Shown: positions 9,044 to 20,675 of the stretch, in pieces
Layout: each line of letters starts with the position of its first letter
Numbering within the stretch: the stretch's first letter is position 1
NCBI RefSeq assembly: GCF_000710615.1
Contig: NZ_JDTH01000002.1
Coordinates: 1,232,082-1,296,081, forward strand
From: Haladaptatus cibarius D43
GTDB lineage: Archaea; Halobacteriota; Halobacteria; Halobacteriales; Haladaptataceae
Direction of reading: 5' to 3'
DNA: 64,000 bases
Program-made: the position numbers and the translations under genes
The notes under the pieces: generated by a model
The model's input: only the letters and a program-made list of their open reading frames with translations
Told to the model about the DNA's origin: nothing
Databases searched by the model: none

Positions 9044-9298
9044 TTATTCGACCGAGATTTCGCCATCGGACGGGACGACTATATCGAAACCACAGTAGGT
9101 GAACGAGACGGTGACGTTCGCGTCACCATGGGATGCGTCCCTGCGGAGTCGGTCGAGGATTTCGGGGTCCATAACGTCGTAGAGCGGCGGTTGGAGTTGG
9201 TACGGTTCGACATCCATTTTACGCGCAACCGCCTCGACAACGAGGATACTTCCCAATTTGGAACCGTTGGACGATTCTGAACGATCTGTTTTGGTCAT
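9044..9298 (-). CDS. HalOD1 output domain-containing protein
   Basis: An 84-residue stand-alone HalOD1 domain, a haloarchaeal putative signalling output module. Diagnostic segments are VVEAVARKMDVEPYQL, PPLYDVMDPEILDRL and a C-terminal beta hairpin (VTVSFTYCGFDIVV). The ATG at 9296-9298 is preferred to a TTG one codon earlier. The neighbouring bacterio-opsin-activator-type regulator (9387, same strand) suggests a small regulatory group, but no pathway can be read from the sequence. Confidence 0.85.
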   Translation of the reverse strand: MTKTDRSESSNGSKLGSILVVEAVARKMDVEPYQLQPPLYDVMDPEILDRLRRDASHGDANVTVSFTYCGFDIVVPSDGEISVE

Positions 9299-9386
9299 CA
9301 AGATACCAACCTCTTAGCGCAGTGACTACTTTGGCGTGCGTGTTTACTATGCAATGAAAGGATACCAAAGCGCCGTCACGCGCGAC

Positions 9387-10034
9387 TCATTCCTGCAGGA
9401 TGGTCTCGTCGAGAAGGTTGTCCAGTCCACGCCGGATTCGTCTGGCGAGTGCCTGCCGGGAAATATCCAACAACGGAGCGATGTCTTCGAGCGACGACTC
9501 ACGTGGCTCGCGGAAGTAACCGAGTTGGGACGCTAACACGAGTGCCTCGTATTGGGCTTCGGACAGCCCGAAATGGTCGGTAAACGCCGGGGCATTGACG
9601 CCATGAATCCGGACGAGTTTCGTCCGAACCTCTCGTTCCCGACAGTATTCGAGGAACTCCCGAGCGCGTTCGTGGGTTTCTGCTCGAAATTCGAACCGCC
9701 ATTCCGCATCCGACCCTCGGGCGGACAAAATGTTGAGATTCATATCCACGAGAGTTGCAAACGTGTTTTCGACCGACCGACTCCATTCGATACGGAACAG
9801 TAGTTGGTCGTCTCCCACCGTGTCTATCAGACGAATCGCACGAATGGCCTCGTGTATCTTTGCCGCTCGTTCGACCGATTCGGCGCTCGCGCCACGAATC
9901 CAAACGAACGGAACGACGACATCCGGCATCGGAATGATTCGCTCGAACTCGAACCTCACACCGGGGAGGTCGGCGAAGACGCGACCGATATCGAAATCCT
10001 CGGCCGGGATGACAAACTCGGCGATTGCGACCAT
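9387..10034 (-). CDS. Bacterio-opsin activator-type HTH regulator
   Basis: A 215-residue cytoplasmic transcription factor. The N-terminal 150 residues resemble the bacterio-opsin activator (Bat)-like sensory region. The C-terminus is an HTH_10 DNA-binding domain (LSEAQYEALVLASQLGYF, then the recognition part around LLDISRQALARRIRRGLDNLL). Such proteins are very numerous in haloarchaea and regulate unknown targets. The start is ATG 10032-10034. No inducer-binding motif is visible. Confidence 0.88.
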   Translation of the reverse strand: MVAIAEFVIPAEDFDIGRVFADLPGVRFEFERIIPMPDVVVPFVWIRGASAESVERAAKIHEAIRAIRLIDTVGDDQLLFRIEWSRSVENTFATLVDMNLNILSARGSDAEWRFEFRAETHERAREFLEYCREREVRTKLVRIHGVNAPAFTDHFGLSEAQYEALVLASQLGYFREPRESSLEDIAPLLDISRQALARRIRRGLDNLLDETILQE

Positions 10035-10145
10035 GGCTATATCGGTGGGCAGCCATCGGTGTAAAATTACTCACAATCATTCACGGAGAATGACGGTGAA
10101 ACGGCGTGGCCTAGATTCAGGCACCTCGGGCACGTGGTTGGATAC

Positions 10146-11120
10146 ATGCACCTGTACGCCGCGATGCGAGGCGGACTACTCGTCGCCGACGAGGACGGAA
10201 CCAGTGAAATTCGGTTGGAAGACCACGATTTGGAATGCGTCGCCGCGACGCCAGCCCACGTCTTCTGCGGAACGTTCGACTCCGGCCTGTTCCGGAGCGA
10301 CGACGGGGGCAAAACGTTTCACTCGGTCGGGAGCGAGACGATTCGAGAGTCGGTGATGTCGCTCGCCATCGACCCGACCGACTCCGAAACGGTGTGGGTC
10401 GGAACCGAACCGAGTCGAGTGTATCGAAGCGAGGACGGCGGCGAGTCGTGGGAGCGACGCGACGGCCTAACCGACCTTCCCTCCGAACCGAACTGGTCGT
10501 TTCCGCCACGTCCACACACCCACCACGTTCGCTGGATAGAACCCGACCCGAACGACCCACAGCATCTCTACGTCGGCATTGAGGCGGGCGCGCTCGTCCA
10601 GACCCACGACGCGGGCGAAACGTGGGAAGACCGCGTCCCGGATTCTCGCCGGGACAATCACTCGCTTGCGACTCACCCGGACGCACCGAACTGCGTCTGG
10701 TCTGCCGCGGGTGACGGCTACGCGGAATCGGTTGACGGCGGAGAAACGTGGGACTACCCGCAAGCGGGACTTGACCATCGCTACTGCTGGAGCGTCGCGG
10801 TTGCGCCGGACGACCCCGACACGGTTCTCGTTTCGAGCGCCACCGGGCCGCGAACCGCCCACAACGCCGATTCCGCGGATTCGTACATCTACCGCAAACG
10901 GGACGGCGAATCGTGGGAACGCCTCGACGAATTGCCGACCGGCGAGGGCGTCACTCGGGCCGTATTCGCTGTCGAAGAATCGGCGGGAGAACTTTACGCC
11001 GTCAGCAACCGCGGCATCTTCCGAACCGAAGACGACGGAACGACGTGGGAGGAACTGGTTCTGGAGTGGCCGACCGAGTTCGAGCGTCAGACGGCGCGGG
11101 GATTGGCGGTGCTTCCGTAG
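10146..11120 (+). CDS. WD40/YVTN/BNR-like repeat beta-propeller protein
   Basis: A 324-residue protein made of repeated BNR/Asp-box units (FRSDDGGKTFHS, YRSEDGGESWER, QTHDAGETWED, SVDGGETWDY, RTEDDGTTWEE), a signature of sialidase-type or photosynthesis-stability-type beta-propellers. There is no signal peptide, so it is probably cytoplasmic. No catalytic residues can be assigned, and the ligand is unknown. I chose ATG 10146 because the repeat-like sequence begins immediately after it; a GTG at 10134 is possible. Confidence 0.8.
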   Translation: MHLYAAMRGGLLVADEDGTSEIRLEDHDLECVAATPAHVFCGTFDSGLFRSDDGGKTFHSVGSETIRESVMSLAIDPTDSETVWVGTEPSRVYRSEDGGESWERRDGLTDLPSEPNWSFPPRPHTHHVRWIEPDPNDPQHLYVGIEAGALVQTHDAGETWEDRVPDSRRDNHSLATHPDAPNCVWSAAGDGYAESVDGGETWDYPQAGLDHRYCWSVAVAPDDPDTVLVSSATGPRTAHNADSADSYIYRKRDGESWERLDELPTGEGVTRAVFAVEESAGELYAVSNRGIFRTEDDGTTWEELVLEWPTEFERQTARGLAVLP

Positions 11121-11129
11121 TCCGACCGC

Positions 11130-12944
11130 TTACTCCACGGGAACCCGTCGGTTGAGGAAGTCATCTACGAGTTCGTACGAGCGAATCGTCTGTTCGATGT
11201 CGGTGCTTCCGTGGCCTTCCTCGCCGAGTTCTTCGTACTCGAAGTCGCCGTCTTCACCCTCTTTGAATCCGTCTTCTTCGAGCGCATCGCGGAACAGTCT
11301 GGCTTGCGAGACGGGTACCCGACGGTCGTTGACGCCGTGAACCATCAACAGCGGTGCGCTCAGGTTTTCGGTGTACTCGATTGGGCTTCGTTCCCGGTAC
11401 AGGTCGTAATTCTCCTCGGGGTCACCCATGTACTTCTCCATCAGTTCAGTTCGGAAGTGCGGCATCGTGGTTTCGTACATCTCGTGGAGGTCGGTAAGTC
11501 CGATTTTCGCAACGCCCGCGATGTACAGTTCCGGATACTGCACCATCTGCCAGTAGGCACTGTAGCCGCCATAGGAACCGCCATAAGCGACAATTCGCTC
11601 CTCGTCTATCCAATCCTTCTCGCCGAGCCAGCGAACTCCCTCGGCGATGTCGCCCTGTTCGGCACCGCCCCAGTCGCCGATGAGACTGTGTTTGAACTCG
11701 CGCCCGCGGCCAATCGAGCCACGGTAGTTTACTTGGAGAACTGAATATCCTCGGTTGGTAAAGAACTGTACGCGCCGGTCGAACTCACGATGGTCGTACC
11801 ATGCCGGGCCGCCGTGGATGTCCACGATAGCTGGAGACGGTCGCTCCCCTGAATCGTACAGCAAGCCGCCGATTTCCAAGCCATCGTGCGATTCGAACCT
11901 GACATACTCCGCATCGGTGAACAATTCGGAGTCGATGTTGCCATACTCCGGTTCGAGGAGCGTTTCCGTCGTGCTGGATTCAAGGTCGTGAACGAGCAGG
12001 GCAGGGCGCTGTGTCGGCGTCGTCTGCTCCACGAGCAGACGACCGTCGCCAAACAGGGCCGAGTCGCCATAGTCGGGGAAGGACGCGACCCCTTCGGGCA
12101 AGTTGAGTTCGGTCGCTTTCCTCGATTCGATATCATAGACGAGCGGGACGACCGCGGCGTCCCGCGTTCGAAGTGCGAGAAATCCGCTTCCGTCGGCGAG
12201 AAAAGCAACCGGATTTTCGACGTACTCGCTTCCGCCGAACCACTCAGTTTCGTCTGCTTCGAGGTCGTAGACGCCACACTGGGTTTTGTCCGCGGTGTTG
12301 TCGGAGAAGAGCAGTCTGGTTCCGTCAGGTGACCAGTCTACGAATCTGGTCTCGCTTCCATCGGTACCGAGTTCGAGGTTTCGCGCGTTCGACCCGTCCG
12401 TGTCGGCCACGTACACGTCGTCGTTACTGAGGTCGTTGGATTCATTCGTCGTGTACGCGATTCGGTTGCCGTCCGGGGAAAACGAACCGAGATGAACAGC
12501 GTAGTCGTAGTCGGTCAACTGCTCGCTCGCCTCCGTTCCGCGGTCGTAGCAGTACAGGTTCATTTGGCCATTCACACTGCTCGCATACAGCAGTTCATCC
12601 CCGTGAACGTCGGCGAGGACGCACTGGCCCGAATCCTCGACAACGGGCGAAACGTCCCCGTCGAGGTCGATTTGCCAGATGTCGTTCTGTTCGTCCCCGT
12701 CCTCATCGCGATGGAAGTAAATGCGCTCGCCGCCGGGAGCCCACATGAATGGATACCGTGCGTTTCGTGGCACGTTTCCGTCACTCACCTGCTCCATTTG
12801 GCCGGTTTCCACGTCGATGACGTAGAGTTCGTTTCTGCCGGTGCCGTCGTAGTAGAGTGCAACTCGTTCACCATCTGGAGAGGCCGCGGGGTGATTGAAC
12901 TCTGGAAGACGTGCGAGTTCTTCGAGCGAAAAATCGCCTGTCAT
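11130..12944 (-). CDS. S9 family peptidase (prolyl oligopeptidase type)
   Basis: A 604-residue cytoplasmic serine peptidase. Residues 1-340 form a beta-propeller with TolB-like WSPDGTRLLFS repeats. Residues 350-604 are the alpha/beta hydrolase domain with HGGPAWYD, the nucleophile elbow GGSYGGYSAYW (Ser near 455), an acid segment HGVNDRRVP and a GHGS histidine near the C-terminus. Members cleave short peptides or acyl-peptides. The start is ATG 12942-12944, giving MTGDFSLEELARLPEF. It is convergent with the propeller gene, nine bases apart. Confidence 0.93.
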   Translation of the reverse strand: MTGDFSLEELARLPEFNHPAASPDGERVALYYDGTGRNELYVIDVETGQMEQVSDGNVPRNARYPFMWAPGGERIYFHRDEDGDEQNDIWQIDLDGDVSPVVEDSGQCVLADVHGDELLYASSVNGQMNLYCYDRGTEASEQLTDYDYAVHLGSFSPDGNRIAYTTNESNDLSNDDVYVADTDGSNARNLELGTDGSETRFVDWSPDGTRLLFSDNTADKTQCGVYDLEADETEWFGGSEYVENPVAFLADGSGFLALRTRDAAVVPLVYDIESRKATELNLPEGVASFPDYGDSALFGDGRLLVEQTTPTQRPALLVHDLESSTTETLLEPEYGNIDSELFTDAEYVRFESHDGLEIGGLLYDSGERPSPAIVDIHGGPAWYDHREFDRRVQFFTNRGYSVLQVNYRGSIGRGREFKHSLIGDWGGAEQGDIAEGVRWLGEKDWIDEERIVAYGGSYGGYSAYWQMVQYPELYIAGVAKIGLTDLHEMYETTMPHFRTELMEKYMGDPEENYDLYRERSPIEYTENLSAPLLMVHGVNDRRVPVSQARLFRDALEEDGFKEGEDGDFEYEELGEEGHGSTDIEQTIRSYELVDDFLNRRVPVE

Positions 12945-13081
12945 TGCACGATATTCACACACAACCACACATTAAACTTCCTACAGTTAGAACGTCATCG
13001 AATCATCCACCCACCAGATTCCACGCTATCGAGTTGGGGGTACAAAACGTAAAACGCAGTTAAAGTCGGTCGCAGCCGAGA

Positions 13082-15273
<2,192 letters not shown>

Positions 15274-15418
15274 GTGACGGTTATGTTTCCCATATACTCC
15301 CATAACTTCCCCTATTGTGACTTTAGATTTCCAATACGGGAAATTATTCTTTCAAGATAGAAAATACTGTGCCTCTCTCGGCAAATATTGCGGTTCATTC
15401 GGACGAATCGCGGAGCGG

Positions 15419-15748
15419 TCAAGTGGCCTCTGTCGAGTGCGCGGATGATAGCCGGTGAGAATCGGTTTCGTGCTCTCCGTTAGTGACATCGTTCTCACTC
15501 CTCCGGTCGAGATTGAGCATGGTAACGAGACGCTGGAGGTCGGTGTCCGGGCCGTCGGCTTGGAGTAGTTCGATAGCTCGCTCGATGGCCTCGACTTGTC
15601 GCTTTCGTCTTTCGTATCGTGCCGTAACTTCCATTTTCGCTTCGTGAATCGCAGTTCGACCCTCTCCAATTGCCTCCTGCGATTCGCGGAGGACTGCCAT
15701 CGTCTCGCGTACCGTCCCAAGAGCCATATCCGAATCGACGTGGTTCAT
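15419..15748 (-). CDS. Hypothetical coiled-coil protein
   Basis: A 109-residue acidic protein. Residues 10-65 are predicted helical and rich in Glu, Arg and Ala, with an amphipathic pattern (AIGEGRTAIHEAKMEVTARY then RQVEAIERAIELL). This suggests a coiled coil. The tail is hydrophilic and probably disordered. I recognise no family. ATG 15746-15748 is chosen because the longer open frame upstream is Arg-rich and looks non-coding. It is divergent from the rhodanese gene. Confidence 0.5.
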   Translation of the reverse strand: MNHVDSDMALGTVRETMAVLRESQEAIGEGRTAIHEAKMEVTARYERRKRQVEAIERAIELLQADGPDTDLQRLVTMLNLDRRSENDVTNGEHETDSHRLSSAHSTEAT

Positions 15749-15849
15749 CGAAGTAATCGTATTGGCTGTGCGAGATAGAACCCGAACTCCCTTCGAACTG
15801 CGACGAACTGGCCGCGAACGTTTTGACTTTCCCGGTCGTCCATCCCTCG

Positions 15850-16737
15850 ATGCCAGACTACGCAAACGACGTACTCGTCTCGGCGGACTGGGTGGAAGAC
15901 CACGTAGAAGCGTTCCAAAGCGACGACCCTGACTACCGACTCGTAGAAGTGAACAGTCCAGAGTCGCCAGACAGCGACTTCCCGTCGCGCTACGACGAGG
16001 GCCACATTCCCGGCGCAATCGGGATGCAGTGGGACGAAGACCTCTCGGACGAAACGGAGCGCGATATTCTCAAAAAGGAGGATTTCGAGCAGGTGGTGGG
16101 CGATGCCGGAATCGGCGAGGATTCGACCGTCGTCTTCTACGGCGATGGCTGGATTCCCAACTGGTTCGCGCTGTTCGCCTACTGGGAGTTCAAATACTAT
16201 GGCCACGAAGACGCCCGCGTTCTCAACGGCGGGAAGGATTACTGGGTCGAAAACAGCCACGAACTGACCGACGAGGAACCGGACTTCCCCGAAGTCGAAT
16301 ACCACGCCCGCGGCCCCTTCGAGGGGATTCGAGCCTACAAGGACGACGTGGACAAGGCACTCGAATCCGGACTCCCCCTCGTTGACGTTCGCTCGCCCGA
16401 AGAGTTCACGGGCGAAATCATCGCCCCTGAAGGGTTGAACGAGACGGCCCAGCGCGCAGGCCACATCCCGGGTGCGAGCAACGTCCCGGTCGCGGAAGTC
16501 CTCGCGGACGACGGTCGATTCAAATCCGCCGAGGAACTCCGCGACCTCTACGCCGACCACGACGTTGACGGTGAAGAATCGGTTATCGCCTACTGTCGAG
16601 TCGGGGAACGTTCCTCAATCGAATGGTTCGCCCTGCACGAACTGCTCGGCTTCGACGACGTGCGGAACTACGACGGGTCGTGGACGGAGTGGGGTAATCT
16701 GGTTCGCGCACCCATTGAGACAGGGGAAGAGGAGTAG
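15850..16737 (+). CDS. Sulfurtransferase with two rhodanese domains
   Basis: A 295-residue thiosulfate/3-mercaptopyruvate sulfurtransferase-type protein. The first rhodanese domain (about 10-140) has GHIPGA and VVFYGDGW, where Gly replaces the catalytic Cys, as in the inactive N-terminal domain of the family. The second (about 165-290) has the active loop YCRVGERS with Cys249. The start is ATG 15850 (MPDYANDVLVSADW), the canonical N-terminus; an upstream start at 15823 adds only a short unlike extension. Substrate specificity cannot be read from the loop alone. Confidence 0.92.
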   Translation: MPDYANDVLVSADWVEDHVEAFQSDDPDYRLVEVNSPESPDSDFPSRYDEGHIPGAIGMQWDEDLSDETERDILKKEDFEQVVGDAGIGEDSTVVFYGDGWIPNWFALFAYWEFKYYGHEDARVLNGGKDYWVENSHELTDEEPDFPEVEYHARGPFEGIRAYKDDVDKALESGLPLVDVRSPEEFTGEIIAPEGLNETAQRAGHIPGASNVPVAEVLADDGRFKSAEELRDLYADHDVDGEESVIAYCRVGERSSIEWFALHELLGFDDVRNYDGSWTEWGNLVRAPIETGEEE

Positions 16738-16820
16738 CGAAAAGGAGTGAATAGCGACACATCGAAGGAAGTCGCCAACGAATCGCCACTATCACCGAGA
16801 TTCACCAACTCGTCGGCGAC

Positions 16821-17063
16821 TTGCATGGTCACCTCGAAGCGACTGCCTCCCTGCCGGTAGCAACTAGACCGAGTCAATATCTCGGAGAGGCGGAAGCAGT
16901 CGTCGGGGACGCAAGAGACGCGCCCGAATCCGTCGTGAAAAAGCGCGTCTCGCAGGCCGACGAACTGCTCTCGCACGTCGATGAAACAGGAAGCGAGGAA
17001 GCAGATGAACACGTAGAGCGGGCGCGAGAACTGACGAGGGAGATTTTATCAAAACTGGAGTAG
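16821..17063 (+). CDS. Hypothetical small helical protein, start uncertain
   Basis: An 80-residue acidic helical protein rich in Ala, Glu and Val (YLGEAEAVVGDARDAPE, then VSQADELLSHVDETG). Its frame stays open upstream to 16755 and reads plausible helical protein (TITEIHQLVGDLHGHLEA), but it contains no ATG or GTG. The only canonical start is TTG at 16821. The true N-terminus may therefore lie upstream with an unusual start, or the gene may have lost its beginning. No family recognised. It precedes ilvD on the same strand. Confidence 0.5.
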   Translation: MHGHLEATASLPVATRPSQYLGEAEAVVGDARDAPESVVKKRVSQADELLSHVDETGSEEADEHVERARELTREILSKLE

Positions 17064-17093
17064 CGATTCGACAGCAAGGTCTGTCGCTTGGCG

Positions 17094-17104
17094 AGTCTTT
17101 AACC
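17094..17104 (+). promoter_or_regulatory. TATA-like box of ilvD (leaderless)
   Basis: A CTTTAA element at about 17097-17102 lies 28-33 bases before the ilvD ATG at 17130. No Shine-Dalgarno is visible between them. This is the arrangement of a leaderless archaeal gene. Confidence 0.45.
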
Positions 17105-17129
17105 CCCCGCGCCACCCTTACCCACAGTT

Positions 17130-18845
17130 ATGAGCAATAGCGGCGAAAAGGACGAGAGCTTACGAAGCCGTGAAGTGACGGAAGGGCCGGAGCGCGCCCC
17201 CCATCGCGCCATGTTTCGGGCGATGGGGTTCGACGACGACGACCTTTCCTCCCCGATGGTCGGGGTGGCGAACCCCGCCGCGGACATCACGCCCTGTAAC
17301 GTCCATCTGGACGACGTGGCCGATTCCGCTATCGACAGCGTTGATTCCGCGGGCGGGATGCCCATCGAGTTCGGCACCATCACCATCTCCGACGCGATTT
17401 CGATGGGCACGGAAGGGATGAAAGCCAGCCTCATCTCGCGCGAGGTCATCGCCGACAGCGTGGAACTCGTCGCGTTCGGCGAGCGAATGGACGCCCTCGT
17501 GACGGTAGCAGGATGCGACAAAAACCTCCCCGGGATGATGATGGCGGCGGTTCGAACCGACCTGCCGACCGTCTTTTTGTATGGAGGTTCAATCCTTCCC
17601 GGCGAACACGAGGGGCGAGAAGTCACGGTGCAAAACGTCTTCGAGGGCGTCGGCGCGGTGGCTCACGGCGACATGACCGAAGAGGAGTTAGTCGAACTGG
17701 AACACGACGCTTGTCCCGGCGCGGGGTCGTGCGGCGGAATGTTCACCGCGAACACAATGGCATCCATCAGCGAAACCATCGGACTGGCTCCACTGGGTTC
17801 CGCCAGTCCGCCCGCCGAGTCGGACGAACGATACGACGTCGCGGAGAATGCGGGCGAACTCGTTTTGGACGCGGTGGAAAACGACAGAAAGCCATCCGAC
17901 ATCCTCTCCCGAAAGTCGTTCGAGAATGCAATCGCGGTGCAGGTTGCCATGGGCGGTTCGACCAATGCGGTGTTACACCTGCTCGCGCTCGCGGCGGAAG
18001 CCGGAATCGACCTCGAAATCGATGACTTCGACGAGATTTCGCGGCGGACGCCGAAAATCGTCAACCTCCAACCCGGCGGGTCGCGGGTGATGCAAGACTT
18101 ACACGAAATCGGCGGCGTGCCGACCGTTCTGCGCCGACTGCTCGATTCGGGCCATCTCCACGGCGATGCCATGACAGTGACGAGCCGAACCATCGAAGAG
18201 GAACTCGACCATCTGGGCGTCACGGGAGCGGTGGACGAGGACGCCGACTTCATCCGACCCGCAGACGACCCGTTCCACGAGGAAGGGGCAATCAAGATTC
18301 TGACCGGAAATCTCGCGCCGGACGGTGCAGTGCTGAAGGTAACCGGCGACGACGCCTTCCACCACACCGGCCCGGCCCGGGTCTTCGAGAATGAAGAAGA
18401 CGCGATGCAGTACGTCCAAGAGGGCCACATCGAATCGGGCGACGTGCTCGCCATCCGCAACGAAGGCCCCCGCGGCGGCCCCGGAATGCGCGAAATGCTC
18501 GGCGTCACTGCGGCAGTGGTCGGACAGGGTCACGAGGACGACGTGGCGCTTCTGACCGACGGACGGTTTTCGGGTGCAACCCGCGGCCCGATGGTCGGCC
18601 ACGTCGCGCCGGAGGCCCGCGACGGCGGACCAATCGCAGTGCTGGAAGACGGCGACGAGGTGACGGTTGACATTCCGAACCGACGACTGGAAGTTGCGCT
18701 CTCGGACGAGGAACTTGCCGAGCGATTGGACGACTGGGAACCCGGAGAAGCGCCGTACTCTTCGGGGGTTCTCGCCAAATACGGTGCCTCGTTCGGGTCG
18801 GCAGCGAACGGCGCCGTGACGAACCCGAGCGCGAAGCGGGAGTGA
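17130..18845 (+). CDS. ilvD: Dihydroxy-acid dehydratase IlvD
   Basis: A 571-residue iron-sulfur enzyme that converts 2,3-dihydroxy-isovalerate and 2,3-dihydroxy-3-methylvalerate to the 2-keto acids of valine and isoleucine. Cluster ligands appear in [21 protein letters not shown] and [14 protein letters not shown]. Further family motifs are [22 protein letters not shown] and [12 protein letters not shown]. The length is normal. It supplies the step missing from the leu/ilv operon at 25.9-34.5 kb but is transcribed separately, followed by a hairpin at 18851. Confidence 0.97.
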   Translation: MSNSGEKDESLRSREVTEGPERAPHRAMFRAMGFDDDDLSSPMVGVANPAADITPCNVHLDDVADSAIDSVDSAGGMPIEFGTITISDAISMGTEGMKASLISREVIADSVELVAFGERMDALVTVAGCDKNLPGMMMAAVRTDLPTVFLYGGSILPGEHEGREVTVQNVFEGVGAVAHGDMTEEELVELEHDACPGAGSCGGMFTANTMASISETIGLAPLGSASPPAESDERYDVAENAGELVLDAVENDRKPSDILSRKSFENAIAVQVAMGGSTNAVLHLLALAAEAGIDLEIDDFDEISRRTPKIVNLQPGGSRVMQDLHEIGGVPTVLRRLLDSGHLHGDAMTVTSRTIEEELDHLGVTGAVDEDADFIRPADDPFHEEGAIKILTGNLAPDGAVLKVTGDDAFHHTGPARVFENEEDAMQYVQEGHIESGDVLAIRNEGPRGGPGMREMLGVTAAVVGQGHEDDVALLTDGRFSGATRGPMVGHVAPEARDGGPIAVLEDGDEVTVDIPNRRLEVALSDEELAERLDDWEPGEAPYSSGVLAKYGASFGSAANGAVTNPSAKRE

Positions 18846-18850
18846 GTACG

Positions 18851-18871
18851 CCCGACTGCGGAACAGTCGGG
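18851..18871. terminator. Hairpin after ilvD
   Basis: Positions 18851-18858 (CCCGACTG) pair exactly with 18864-18871, around a five-base loop. The hairpin begins six bases past the ilvD stop, so a terminator or mRNA 3'-end structure is plausible. No T-run follows. Confidence 0.4.
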
Positions 18872-19312
18872 GCGAGAAACTCCAAGAGTGAGGAACGGCA
18901 GGCGCGGGGTGATGACCGACGAGCACGGCGAGTCGTTCCGAGCGACGGTCAGGAGGTGACGACGGTTTTTGATTCGGATTTTGCCACCAAAAGAACATGC
19001 TTTACGAACCCAACTCGTCACGCCTGCGCCCGAGATGTTCCGGAAATTTACACAACACCTATTTATAAATAAAATGGTTCGGAACAGTCATGTTTTGAAC
19101 CGGTATAAAACAGTCTAAAAGTATGGATTCTGAATCGAAATTTCTATTTCGATGGTACTGAGCGGTCGAAATCACCGGGAGGAGTTCGGTATTCGTATAT
19201 TCATCCACCACACATAAAATAGCAAACTTAAATTCCAACACATAGGTTCCTTAACCCATTTTATGAGGAACCGAAACTGTTTTTGGGAAGTTTCGATGTA
19301 CATTGGTAGAGT
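18872..19312. other. A+T-rich intergenic region without a gene
   Basis: No credible coding frame is visible. From about 19040 the composition turns strongly A+T-rich (TATTTATAAATAAAA). A small 7-bp hairpin (TCGAAAT/ATTTCGA) lies at 19135-19152. The stretch just before the symporter start (TTAACCCATTTTATG near 19250-19264) may hold its promoter. Nothing else is recognisable. Confidence 0.6.
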
Positions 19313-20647
19313 ATGACGAATAGTACTGTACACTGGGCGTGGCAACGCTATCGGTCGGTGCCCATCATCTACCGAATCGCAACCGCGTTCATCCTCGGCT
19401 CCATCGTGGGACTCGTCGTCGGCGAACCGGCGACGAACCTCCAGCCGCTCGGCGACCTGTTCGTCCGACTGCTGAAGATGGTCATTATCCCTATCGTCGT
19501 CTTTACACTCATCATGGCCGCCCGGAACCTCTCACCGCAAAACCTCGGAAAGGTCGGTGGCCAAGTCATCCTGTTGTATCTCTTCACGACGATGATTGCC
19601 ATCGGCATCGGGCTCGTCGTGAGCAACGTCATCGACCCCGGCGTCGGTCTTCTGCTCGAAGATGCGATGGAAAAGACCGCCGTGGAAACGAAGGAGTCAC
19701 CGGGCCTCGGACAGGTCTTCCTCAACATCGTTCCCGAAAATCCGTTCGGTGCGATGGCCGAGGGACAAATTTTGAGCGTCATCTTCTTCGCGCTAGCGTT
19801 CGGTATCGGCCTAACGTTCGTCCGTGACGAAGCGGAGGTCGGGTCGAGCGTCTACAACGGCGTCGAGACGATTTTTGACGCCGTCGAGGCGGGTGCCGAA
19901 GTGACGTTCAAAATCGTCTGGGGTGTCATGGAGTACGGCGTCATCGGCGTGTTCGCACTGATGGCGGCACTGTTCGCCCAAACCGGCACGGAAGCCATCT
20001 TCTCGCTGTTCAAACTCTTTGCGACGCTCGGCATCGCAATCGGCCTTCAGATTTCGGTCGTCTACCTGCTCATCATCGTCAGCGGACTCGTTGGCCAGTC
20101 CCCGATTGCGTTCCTCCGCGGTGGCAAGGACGCAATGATGACGGCCCTGAGCATTCGCTCGTCCAGCGGGACACTCCCCGTGACGATGTCCAACGCGGAC
20201 GAGAACCTCAAAATCGACCAAGAGGTGTACAGTTTCTCGCTCCCGCTCGGTGCGACAATCAACATGGACGGAACGGCGATGTACCTCGGTATCGCCGCCA
20301 TCTTCACCGCGAACGTCGTCGGCAGGTCGCTGACCATAGCGGAGCAGTTGAGCGTCCTCGTTACTGCACTCATCGCAAGCATCGGAACCGCGGGCGTCCC
20401 CGGCGCGAGCATCGTCATGATGACGGTCGTGTTCACGCAGGTCGGCCTCCCGATTCAGGCGATTGCCCTCGTTATCGGTATCGACCCCCTACTCGACCGT
20501 ATGCGGACGATGAACAACATCACGGGCGACCTCGCCGTGACCACTCTCGTGGCGAAGTGGAACGACGCCATCGACTTCTCGACCGGCGTTTGGGCCGGAA
20601 AGGGTGCTGACACGGGGAGCGTCGGAACACCAGCGACTGACGACTAG
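19313..20647 (+). CDS. Dicarboxylate/amino acid:cation symporter
   Basis: A 444-residue membrane transporter of the DAACS (glutamate/aspartate/C4-dicarboxylate) family. About eight transmembrane segments and two re-entrant loops are expected. The diagnostic parts are the serine-rich HP1 loop (SIRSSSGTLPVTM), the NMDGTAMYLGIA motif in helix 7, and the HP2 region around SIGTAGVPGASIVMM. The fold and motifs indicate Na+- or H+-coupled uptake. The next gene, a class III aminotransferase, starts 28 bases after its stop, so the two are probably co-transcribed. Confidence 0.93.
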   Translation: MTNSTVHWAWQRYRSVPIIYRIATAFILGSIVGLVVGEPATNLQPLGDLFVRLLKMVIIPIVVFTLIMAARNLSPQNLGKVGGQVILLYLFTTMIAIGIGLVVSNVIDPGVGLLLEDAMEKTAVETKESPGLGQVFLNIVPENPFGAMAEGQILSVIFFALAFGIGLTFVRDEAEVGSSVYNGVETIFDAVEAGAEVTFKIVWGVMEYGVIGVFALMAALFAQTGTEAIFSLFKLFATLGIAIGLQISVVYLLIIVSGLVGQSPIAFLRGGKDAMMTALSIRSSSGTLPVTMSNADENLKIDQEVYSFSLPLGATINMDGTAMYLGIAAIFTANVVGRSLTIAEQLSVLVTALIASIGTAGVPGASIVMMTVVFTQVGLPIQAIALVIGIDPLLDRMRTMNNITGDLAVTTLVAKWNDAIDFSTGVWAGKGADTGSVGTPATDD

Positions 20648-20675
20648 CGAACAACAATTCGATTTCCTTTCAGTT

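Noticed and set aside
15880-16300. Loss of the catalytic Cys in the first rhodanese domain as a mutation
   Set aside because: An inactive N-terminal domain is normal for two-domain sulfurtransferases; the C-terminal CRVGERS loop is intact.
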